From NCBI GenBank assembly GCA_000226015.1, contig JH154993.1:16371-57454 (forward strand): a stretch of DNA of 41,084 nucleotides, written 5' to 3'. A program made the translations under genes and the position numbers. The notes under the pieces were generated by a model that searched no databases, had not been told where the DNA came from, and saw nothing but the letters and a program-made list of their open reading frames with translations. The stretch comes from Mnemiopsis leidyi (taxonomy: Eukaryota > Ctenophora > Tentaculata > Lobata > Bolinopsidae). Of the stretch, positions 10,283 to 18,200 are shown in pieces. Position 1 is the first letter of the stretch, and each line of letters begins with the position of its first letter.

Positions 10283-10365
10283 TTGACGAGATAATATTGA
10301 TATTCGTCTAACTCTAACATTCAGCTTTGAGTTTTGAGAGTCTGGAGTCGGGTGTATCCTGGAAA
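10283..10365 (-). mobile_element. Diverged MITE copy, inverted orientation
   Basis: TTGACGAGATAATATTGATATTCGTCTAAC begins the element in reverse orientation, followed by TTCAGCTTTGAG and GAGTCGGGTGTATCC. This is the same order of blocks as the family consensus reversed. The far terminus is degraded, so the end coordinate is approximate and no target duplication is claimed. (The first motif is split here: TTGACGAGATAATATTG, then ATATTCGTCTAAC.). Confidence 0.5.
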
Positions 10366-10804
10366 AGTTACACTTACTGACACTGTACTTGTAGTTGTAA
10401 AACTGTAGCCTCACTTCACACGTTGTGGCCCTTGTTCGAATTCGAAAAATTTCTAACGTAAGTCTAACGACTCGTACGTTATTACCAAATAAGCTGGCAA
10501 TGGCATTGGCGATATTAGTATTACTACTAGGTTTATAAACTTGTCTCGCGCAGCGGTAACCGGAACCCAGTGTGGCGCGCGAATTGCACGAATATGAAAA
10601 TGAGCTGCAACGTGAGGTGTGAGGGCGTGAGGCCACTGATAAACCATACCACATACCAGTATTGCCTTGCCTGAGGACCTCAGTCTTTGTTGCTTCTTCT
10701 ATTCGGAGGGAAACGTAGATGGAGGGAAACGTAGAGTGAGCCGCGCAGCGCCCGGTAAGTATTGCCTTGTTTCACGCTGTGACTTTGTTCTAAGTGAAAG
10801 TCTA

Positions 10805-10998
10805 GATCTAACCAGAGCCCTTTTCATGCGCGCGGCGTAAGCACCTGGTTACTGTTAGGTGAAGTCGCGGCAGCAGGGCTAAGCAACGTTGAGGTCACCT
10901 AACCAGGTGCTTACGCGCGCGGCTGCTACCAGCTACGCAGCTTAATAAGCCACTCTGGTGTCGCACGCAAAAGTGAAAAGGGTTCTGGTTAGAGCAAA
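10805..10998. repeat. Foldback element, TCTAACCAGA arms
   Basis: The outer arms TCTAACCAGAGCCCTTTTCA (from 10807) and its near reverse complement TGAAAAGGGTTCTGGTTAGA (to about 10993) face each other. A second inner pair is GCGCGCGGCGTAAGCACC (10828 on) against AGGTGCTTACGCGCGCGGC (to 10922). A related single arm occurs at 11513-11622 (CCTAACCAGG...GGGCTCTGG). No coding capacity; this is a nonautonomous inverted-repeat element. Confidence 0.65.
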
Positions 10999-11019
10999 GT
11001 CAAAAGTAGAGCAAAGCTT

Positions 11020-11300
11020 TGTACGGCAGCGCGCTCCTTCCCGACATTTCATTTTCGCTTTGAATATTGAGGGTCGGACAAAGTCAGAGAAAGAAAGCTA
11101 TACCGCTATACTGGTTTAACAAGTGAAGCCTTGCCTGATGTTGACGAGATGATATCCGTGAGTCGGGTGAGTCGTGAGTTGCGTGAGTCGGGTATCACCG
11201 CGACAATGCCTGATGTTGTCAGGGCTGAGGTTGTCTGACTTTGTCCGACCCTCATTCGAAGCGGAGAATAAAATGACGGGAGGGTGCGCGCTGCTGTACA
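11020..11300. repeat. Foldback element with ~70-bp inverted arms, MITE nested inside
   Basis: The left arm (about 11020-11092) contains GGCAGCGCGCTCC, CATTTTCGCTTTGAAT and GAGGGTCGGACAAAGTCAG. The right arm (about 11224-11300) is its reverse complement with scattered differences, including CTGACTTTGTCCGACCCTC. The ~130-bp spacer holds an inverted MITE at 11141-11206. Isolated single arms of the same family recur near 10240-10280 and at 12327-12364. Confidence 0.7.
11141..11206 (-). mobile_element. 66-bp MITE, inverted, 9-bp target duplication
   Basis: The element runs from TTGACGAGATGATATCCG to GGTATCACCGCGACAA, the reverse orientation of the 10088 copy. It is flanked exactly by TGCCTGATG (11132-11140 and 11207-11215). 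Its interior carries repeated GTGAGTCGGGT motifs instead of the GCTGAAC block. Confidence 0.82.
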
Positions 11301-11314
11301 AGGGCTGAGGGCGC

Positions 11315-11383
11315 TTGTCGAGGTGTTACCCGACTCGCAGCTTGCTGCTCTCTTAGAACGTTAGACGGATATCATCTCGTAAA
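11315..11383 (+). mobile_element. 69-bp MITE with 8-bp target duplication
   Basis: TTGTCGAGGTGTTACCCGACTC at the left (split: TTGTCGAGGTGTTACC, CGACTC) and AGACGGATATCATCTCGTAAA at the right. Flanked by the exact direct repeat GAGGGCGC at 11307-11314 and 11384-11391. Same family as 10088 with a shorter interior. Confidence 0.82.
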
Positions 11384-11512
11384 GAGGGCGCGGACCTCAG
11401 GTTAACCTGCTTTACGTTGCCTAGCCTTGCTGCCACGAAGCGGCAGTCTCTGGCGCGCGCGTGGCACTGGCAATGTGAGACAAAGGTTCACCTATGTGCT
11501 ATGACCTAACCA

Positions 11513-11622
11513 GGTTGCAGGTGCTTACGCACGCTACTCCATACTCGCGCGGCTGCTAAGCAGCTAAATAATATTAATAGCCACCTCTGGTGGCGCTCGC
11601 TCGCAGAAGGGCTCTGGTAGTG
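11513..11622 (+). repeat. Single arm related to the 10805-10998 foldback
   Basis: This segment aligns to the right half of the 10805-10998 element: CCTAACCAGG, GTGCTTACGC, CGCGCGGCTGCTA, TAATAGCCAC, CTCTGGTGGCG, GGGCTCTGG in the same order. It carries a ~20-bp insertion after the CTTACGC block. No matching opposite arm is seen nearby, so this looks like a solo arm or deleted copy. Confidence 0.55.
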
Positions 11623-11765
11623 GTATTTAGGTAAAAGCAAGGCGTTAGGCAGTATACTCTGACTTCTGAGCTGCGCGGTGCAAATGTGCAATAGAAAGTT
11701 TTCGAATTTAAAAATGGGCCGCAACGACAAATTAAACGTGAAGTCCATGTCTCATTATTGAACGA

Positions 11766-11842
11766 TTGTCGCGGTGATACCCGACTCACGCAGCTAAAGC
11801 TGAACGTTTCGTTGGAACGTTAGACGGATATAATCTCGTCAA
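11766..11842 (+). mobile_element. 77-bp MITE with 8-bp target duplication
   Basis: This is the cleanest family member. The left end TTGTCGCGGTGATACCCG and right end ATCTCGTCAA form imperfect terminal inverted repeats. It is flanked by the exact direct repeat TTGAACGA (11758-11765 and 11843-11850), or ATTGAACGA if the last A is counted with the duplication. The interior has GCAGCTAAAGCTGAACG and GGAACGTTAGACGG. Confidence 0.88.
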
Positions 11843-11850
11843 TTGAACGA

Positions 11851-11990
11851 GGACGAGTGAGGAGGAGACGTAAGGAAGGAGAACGAGGAGTAGCCCAGAG
11901 CTGCGAGCAGCAAGAATAAGTTGGAGCGGAGCGAGGACTAGGACATAGGAGGACCGACGAAGAGGAGGGAGGAGAAGCGAGGAGTTGCAA
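11851..11990 (+). repeat. Purine-rich GAG/GGA tract
   Basis: About 140 bp of low-complexity GAGGA / GACGAG / GGAGAA sequence on the plus strand, immediately downstream of the 11766 MITE. A minus-strand frame across it is Ser/Pro/Leu-rich only because of this composition. Confidence 0.65.
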
Positions 11991-12105
11991 TGTGCAATGA
12001 CAAATGAAGAGTGACAATGTTGATGGACTATGACGGTTTTTAACTTAAAGTTAAAGTAGTTAAGTACTGTGAAGATAATCTTAACCCTCTAAGTCTAAAT
12101 AAAAT

Positions 12106-12142
12106 TTGTCGCGGTATTACCCGACTCGCGTCATCTCGTCAA
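12106..12142 (+). mobile_element. Minimal 37-bp MITE with 8-bp target duplication
   Basis: The whole element is TTGTCGCGGTATTACCCGAC followed by TCGCGTCATCTCGTCAA, essentially two termini joined together. It is flanked by the exact direct repeat AATAAAAT (12098-12105 and 12143-12150). This is the shortest member and suggests that the termini alone are enough for mobilisation. Confidence 0.82.
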
Positions 12143-12237
12143 AATAAAATTCGACTGGTCCAAAAATAAAAGTCTAAACGGTTTTTGTTTTGATGCTTTT
12201 GCATTTTGTTCTCGAGATATCGCCGACCTTACTTAAC

Positions 12238-12264
12238 CACGGTACGGCGATTCGCCGTACCGTG
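12238..12264. repeat. Perfect 13-bp-arm hairpin
   Basis: CACGGTACGGCGA, one T, then TCGCCGTACCGTG. The arms are perfect with a single-base centre. It lies in the repeat-rich region between the minimal MITE and a solo foldback arm at 12327-12364. It could be a diminutive inverted-repeat element or a recombination scar. No function is visible. Confidence 0.8.
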
Positions 12265-12364
12265 TAGTTATATTTATAAGTTATAATAAGTTAACGTTGA
12301 GTAACCAGTAACATGAGGTTGAGTACGTTGTCTGACTTTGTCCGACCCCCATTCGAACTCGAAG

Positions 12365-13007
12365 CGAATACTATTCGTGTCCGTGATACGTTATCCGAAT
12401 GAAGGGGGACTGCAAGGTTGACGTTAACAGTTAAGTACCGTGAAATTGACCTTATAGTTATAACGAGAATGACAAATGAGGAAGGAAGATGAAAGAGAGA
12501 GGTGAGAAAGCTGATTCAAGTGTTACTATTAAATTTTGCTGTGTTATACAGTTACACCTTCGTCAAAATGCTAAACGAAGGGTAATCGCTTGCCGTTGCA
12601 TACCACTTTGATTTTGCGTTCTGGCTCCCCTGCGGAGCTAAAAGTCAGACTAAGAGTAGCTGGGCCGGTTTCGGTATAGTACCCACAATTGATGCGTATT
12701 GATGCATTTATGAAAGTGAAATGTCTTAAAACTAAAAGCTCTACATTTTTCAGAGTTTGAAATTAAATGTATTTCTGATGAAAACTTTTACTTCATCTTA
12801 TCAATTTACTCGTAAAGTTAGACTTGGACGGATATTAATTTCATATTGAACTCGTCAATACAAGCACGATTATCTTCAAAATTCAAGTACTATATTTTCT
12901 GTCTCTGAGGACCGAGAAAGTTCTTAAATTTAAGTATAACATCGATTTACTCTAATCTGTGCCATTAATAAAAGGACCAGGAACTCAAGCTTGATTAAGA
13001 TTTAGAT
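12365..13007. other. Upstream region of the glycosyltransferase gene
   Basis: No gene is seen. A degraded MITE-like end is present at 12816-12858 (GTTAGACTTGGACGGATATT...CTCGTCAA). A TATA-like AT-rich site (ATTAATAAAAGG, about 12964-12975) lies about 40 bp upstream of the ATG at 13008 and may be part of the core promoter, although that would imply a very short 5' UTR. Confidence 0.4.
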
Positions 13008-14750
13008 ATGCGGCTACAGATTTCGAACAAGCTCAAGAATTTCCTTTCGAGAAAGTGTCGAATCCTTGTACTCCTTACAATTATATTCTCTACAACTGCA
13101 ATGCTCCTGCACATCTCGAAACGGACCGGAGGAACTTTTTTGTTTCAGCAGACTTCGGGGATCACACGAAACACTTTTCGTCATTCTTTCTACATTAATC
13201 AAAACACAACAGAAAGTTCAGACAAACAACATCATCATGAAAACTATAAATTTAATCGTAGTCGAATCCGTCTTTGGAACGAAGGACGATGTATTGACTC
13301 AGTTGACGGATCAAGATTAGTAGTTTCGTACTGTGACCCTGATAGTCTACAAACGTTTAGTCTTACACCCGACAATAAACTTATCTATGACAGAACTGGT
13401 CAGTGTGTCGGCTATGAGGACTTCAAGTTCAATGCCTCCCTGATCTTAATGAATTGTGATGAAATTACTAGGCAACGATTTGACCTCAGAGTTATGAACG
13501 ATTCCTATCTACAATCTGTGTTTAGTGTAGTGAGCACAAGCTCCACATCATATTTGCAAACCGTAGAGACAGCAGGAAACTCAGAACACCTCTGTGTCAC
13601 TCCCATTACAGCGGGGATTACAACCATCGGCCAATACGGTAGACCACACCAAGTTGATCCTGGAAGCCCGTGTCTGAAAAACTCTATCGGAATAACGAAG
13701 TGTCACGATGTGGCATCAGCAGTTCTCCTGTTTGGCGAGGAGGGGTTTCAGAAAGACAGAAAGTTACTGAGGAACTTGGTTATTCCGCCCGGTAACCCTG
13801 ACTGTGATTTTAGAGCTTGTGGGTTAAACCCACGAACATCACCGATCAAAGAACTGTCTCCAAGTCAAATCTCAAGGTGTACTAAGCCGTGGGAGTGTGT
13901 TACTTTGGTCGTCAAAACTGCAAAAAGGCCCCTTCTAGTGATCAGGCTCGCTCAGTCAGTCCGAGAAAGTTATGGGTTCGACCTCCCTATCGCAGTTTGT
14001 GACGACGGTCCTGACGACTATTCTGCAGAAATTAAGCTAAAGTTCGCTCAGTTTCCGCTTCTTAATTATGTGATTGGTCAGGATGATGATTACGGCATAG
14101 CAGAGGGTCGCAACAGGGCTCTTTCTCTTGTGAAAACAAAATATTTCTTTCTCATGGACGACGATGTCTTGTTTCTTAACACCACTGATATGCAAACTCT
14201 GATCGATATTTTAGATACGACAGATACAACTCTTGCAGGAGGGCAGTTAAAGGGAAGAGGTAACTTTGCAGGGTTCATAAAACTTGGTTATTTCAACGAC
14301 TCAAACAGGATAAGAAGATTGGGATTATTTCCGGGGACTTGTGACAAGTTGAATCAAACTGTCCCTAACTTTCCACATTGCGTGCAATGTGATCTGAACA
14401 CAAATATTTTTATGGCAAAAACAGAGCCCATTAAAGCTATTGGAGGATGGGATCCTGAGCTTAAAGTTTTGGAGCACAAGGACTTGTTCTTAAGGATGAA
14501 AGCAGCTGGTTTAAAAGTTGCAGTGTGTCATCAAATTCAACTCAAACATGATCCTCCAAATGGGCCGCAGGAAGCTGAATTTCAAGCTGAGGGATATTTT
14601 CTTAAAAGGAGGAGAGACTATTCGAGATTTCGGGCATTGCTCGAAAATCGGTACAATATTCAGGGGGTATTTCAAATGTATAAGCAGGATGTGTCGGAGA
14701 ATGGAGAGGTTATGTTATATAACAAGACGGGAAAAGCAAGCTATTGCTAG
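13008..14750 (+). CDS. Type II Golgi glycosyltransferase (beta1,4-GalNAc-transferase-like) with ricin-type lectin domain
   Basis: This is an intronless frame of 580 residues. A short basic cytosolic N-terminus is followed by one hydrophobic segment (about residues 18-36), giving the type II topology of Golgi glycosyltransferases. Residues about 86-165 look like a ricin-B (beta-trefoil) lectin unit (RLWNEGRCIDS, QTFSL, GQCVGYE, QRFDL). The catalytic domain starts near residue 297 (ECVTLVVKTAKRP), with IAVCDDG at 328-334, GRNRAL at 367-372 and the metal/nucleotide-sugar motif FFLMDDDVLF (DDD at 384-386). GGWDPELKVLEHKDLFLRMK (about 479-498) supplies the acidic motif near the end. This order resembles GM2/GD2 synthase-type B4GALNT enzymes (GT12/GT2 fold), so transfer of GalNAc or a similar sugar is likely, but donor and acceptor are unproven. 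NxS/T glycosylation sites are frequent. It is convergent with the dynein gene (stop at 14750 versus 15205), and a poly(A) signal AATAAA is at 15035-15040. Confidence 0.85.
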   Translation: MRLQISNKLKNFLSRKCRILVLLTIIFSTTAMLLHISKRTGGTFLFQQTSGITRNTFRHSFYINQNTTESSDKQHHHENYKFNRSRIRLWNEGRCIDSVDGSRLVVSYCDPDSLQTFSLTPDNKLIYDRTGQCVGYEDFKFNASLILMNCDEITRQRFDLRVMNDSYLQSVFSVVSTSSTSYLQTVETAGNSEHLCVTPITAGITTIGQYGRPHQVDPGSPCLKNSIGITKCHDVASAVLLFGEEGFQKDRKLLRNLVIPPGNPDCDFRACGLNPRTSPIKELSPSQISRCTKPWECVTLVVKTAKRPLLVIRLAQSVRESYGFDLPIAVCDDGPDDYSAEIKLKFAQFPLLNYVIGQDDDYGIAEGRNRALSLVKTKYFFLMDDDVLFLNTTDMQTLIDILDTTDTTLAGGQLKGRGNFAGFIKLGYFNDSNRIRRLGLFPGTCDKLNQTVPNFPHCVQCDLNTNIFMAKTEPIKAIGGWDPELKVLEHKDLFLRMKAAGLKVAVCHQIQLKHDPPNGPQEAEFQAEGYFLKRRRDYSRFRALLENRYNIQGVFQMYKQDVSENGEVMLYNKTGKASYC

Positions 14751-15117
14751 GCGGATTAATTATATTAATTATTATATCAACAATGTTATTGCTTGATATA
14801 CTGCACTAACATTATAAACATTAAATCATACATTAAAAGATAATTGAATGTTGTTTTTCTGAATATTTATTCGTCATAGTGTTGTATCATTTTGTCAGTG
14901 CTATATATCATCATCAAAATAGAACACAGAGTTACATTAATACTAAATGATAAAAATTGCGATTAATTAAGAAATGATTTATCATTAAGTTTAACAACTC
15001 TAAGTTAATACAAAATTACAAAGTCTAGTTCTCGAATAAAATGGAATAGCACATAACACAGACCCTACTTATACGTCATCCGACACATGCCGTCTTCTGT
15101 GCCGTAGTCATACACTT
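14751..15117. other. Convergent 3' regions of glycosyltransferase and dynein genes
   Basis: This AT-rich stretch separates two converging genes. A plus-strand AATAAA (15035-15040) could serve the glycosyltransferase. A minus-strand AATAAA (plus-strand TTTATT, 14866-14871) could serve the dynein. If both are used, the two 3' UTRs overlap by about 170 bp. No other features seen. Confidence 0.5.
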
Positions 15118-15225
15118 GTCGTCAAGCTGACAAAGTAGATACACTTAGTCGTCAAGCTGACAAAGTAGAGAAACTTAGTCGTCAAGCTGACAAAGTAGAG
15201 AAACTTAGTCGTCAAGCTGACAAAG
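15118..15225. repeat. 30-bp tandem repeat spanning the dynein stop codon
   Basis: GTCGTCAAGCTGACAAAG begins at 15118, 15148, 15178 and 15208, an exact 30-bp period. There are three full units and a partial fourth. On the minus strand each unit reads CTTTGTCAGCTTGACGAC followed by TAA or a variant, so the last codons (LCQLDD) and stop of the dynein gene are the first unit. Because 30 is a multiple of 3 the frame is kept, and stops fall at 15205-15207, 15175-15177 and 15145-15147. The most distal unit has lost its TAA. Confidence 0.92.
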
Positions 15226-18200
15226 AAGTGCAACTCCTCTTGTTATCCAATGTATGGCAGGAAGATTAGTTTGTAGCTCAACGCTCATCACATAATTCGT
15301 ACTGTGTCCTGTAGAGTGGTGTAATCACGTGATCAAATACGCGTGATCGAGTAGAATATATCGCGTTGTACGCGATAGTTGCATGATAAAAAAGAACTAC
15401 AAACCGTTAAAGCTAGATAAAGAAATAATGAACATTCCCTACCTGTCGTCGACAGGGTTCCTCTTCTTGCACTTGTCTTGTAAATAGGACAGGTGTAGGT
15501 TGAACCCTCCATGAAGTCGGCTCTCTTCCTGGGTTTTAACCACAATACAGGTAACTTGGAGTAGAGAACTTTAGACAGGGACTCTGCCAGTACACCCTCC
15601 TCCTGACTCCACCTGCAGCCCTCCAGAAACAGACCATTCACCAGGACTCCGTCTTCAGGTTTCTCTACCTCACTCTCCGTCTCTCTTATCACTTCGAACT
15701 GAAACCCGAGCAAGTCTATAGGAATCTTGTACTTCCTAGCGTAGTTCTGACTAGCTGCAGTGAGGAAGGATTGTGTGAAGTAGAAGCCGGATATCCAGAA
15801 AACTACGGGAGCTAGTCCCGTGTTTACCCAGGTGTAGAATCCCTCTAGTCTCTGTACCAGGTCTGCTATGTAGCTACCTGCAAGAATAGGTTCAGCATTT
15901 AGCGGCTTTTGCAAAATACTTCAAACATGAGCAGGTCCAGCCTGTAGTAGTGTGGTCTTGTTTATAACTCTCATCCCAACCGCTCCTCGCGGCCCATTTA
16001 AAGGCACATGCAGTTCTGCCAGTGCAAGTTGATCTACGAACTCTATGAGTCCGACAAGACTGAACTGAGATCTATACTTGGAGCTAGGCGGCAGAGAGCA
16101 GATGGAATTTATTGAATAGATATTTCAGAATTTAGGTCAATATTTGGTTCACAGTATTAAGGAGCAACTCTTAAAAGTAAAACTATAACCCTTTAATCAA
16201 AAGAAAGACAATGTTTCCAACAAATGAATAAATGAGCTGCAATAAGTATTACCGAGAGGTTTTAAGGAGGGATATGAAGTGTTGAGCCAGCTGGCTGGAA
16301 CTTTGCCGATGTTAAGACAAGAGAACACTTCTTCAAGTTCACCGTTCATGACGACCAGACCTTTGACTGCCTTCATCAGGTTCTCTAGAGTACTTTTAAC
16401 AACTTCAGTTAGTCTGTTGTACCTGTGTAAAACGGGGAGGGGTTGTTAAAGTAAGAACTATTTACCAACAATAAATCTTATTCAAAACGTGATTATTTCT
16501 TCTTTAATTCATGCACAAATGTATAGGACTGTACTATATCAATCCGCTAGCACTAGAACTAAAGAAAACAAAATACATCTTTCTGAACTACAGTAGGACT
16601 ATAACCCACCTAATTACTTCTTGTCTAAGACAAGTATTCATGCTATCCTCATACAAGATTGGGAACTTCTCGTTAACCGCCAGAAGATCAAATTGAGGAG
16701 GAAGTTGATCCAGGATGGTTTTAGCGAGGTTGCAGACCGATTCCTCAGCTGAAACAGCCCCAGAGCTGCTCTGAGCGGGAAGGGTCAGGAGTATATTGGT
16801 GAAGAGGTTCTGAGTCTCCTGTTGGTCCTTAGTGATGTCCGCGTTGTCATGGAGACCAAACACGTCCGGTTTTGCCAACATTGGAAGAGATCTGACAGAG
16901 GATACTTTTTAAATCGTTATTTCATCTTTCCCAGATACGACTTCAAATTTAAATCCATCAACATTAATGCATAATAATAATAAATTCTTCTAATAAATCC
17001 ATGATAATGATGAATGAAACTAAATGAAGATAAGTCTATTGACAAAATTGATAAATAAGTACATATGATCTATTGATCTAGAGAGCTAGAAGAGATGACA
17101 CACCTAATGTAGTTGAGGAAGTCCTCCTGGCCGGAACAGGACGGAACAAAGTACTCCCCTCCCTCAGCGATGGAATATTTCTCCTGCTCAGTAACACTGT
17201 TGTTGATGTACATACTGAGGATTGCGTTGAGGAGCCTCCTGTCATGGTCGTCTGTAACCCGTCCTCCGTAATTGCACTCACCTATCAGGTACCGCAGTGC
17301 GTCAAACGGAGTTACTTCGTAGTCGTCCAGAAACATCTTTATCTGGAATTTGCGGAGTGTTAAACTGTTTACTGTTTAGGGTAAAGGACACTGTTAAGGG
17401 CGATACCAGAAGCGGATGTTCCTAACCTCATATCATAGCAGGTAAAAAACGAGAAAAGAGGTTTTCTAATTTTCTATCGATTGTTGAAATTTTAATGAAA
17501 GCCTAGTAAAACTAGTAAAGAATACCAACCTGTCTCATGCTGATGTGTAAATCTGAGTCATTGAACTCGTATGGAATATTCCACCCTAGTGGACCAAACT
17601 TTCTCCTCTCTTGAACATTAGCGTGGAAGAAGCACAAAGAAAACAACAGTCGGAACCAATCCGCCGGCTTGTTGCAACCCTCGTAGAAATCGTTGTTAGT
17701 AATCGGGTCGTTCAGATACGATCGAAGTAGATTAGCACGCAGACCCTTAGGAGGTTCGTTAGTCATCTTGATGCCGTTTTGTAGAATAGCCACAGGGAAA
17801 GTGTCGGAGGGATAACTAGTAAGCCACATTCTGAACATTGGGTGTGGCCGGTCTGGTACTACTTGCTCCTCACAGATCTTCTCCAAAGTTGGCATCCAGC
17901 TGGTCGCTAGATGACAGTTTTGTAGAATAACCCAGGTACCCATGATCAGGGCATCGTCTATCATCTGCTCTGCTATGGGACCTTGTCCTTGCCCAAGTGA
18001 TATCGCTTGTGGAGCTTTCTCTCCGGAAAATCCGTGCTCACTGGCTAATTTCAGAAGACTGGCCATGGGGTCAGCGCCAGGAGACAGAACGAAGATGAGA
18101 GGGGTGAAGCAGGCGGAGTCTGCAAAGCAAGCTGCCAGATCAAATGTAGGGGGTTCCACAAAGTACTGTCCAAGTTTCTCGATAACAAAGTTCTGCATGG

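Noticed and set aside
11820..12017. Ser/Pro/Leu-rich minus-strand ORF
   Set aside because: It is the complement of a GAG-rich low-complexity tract next to a MITE.
15118..15225. CRISPR-like array (four 30-bp repeats)
   Set aside because: The units are contiguous without spacers, they overlap a coding exon, and the genome is animal.
15333..15442. Alternative dynein C-terminus by reading through past RRGTLSTTG to a stop at 15333
   Set aside because: A GT donor sits exactly after STTG, and a 104-bp exon at 15205-15308 supplies the family-typical [22 protein letters not shown] ending in phase.
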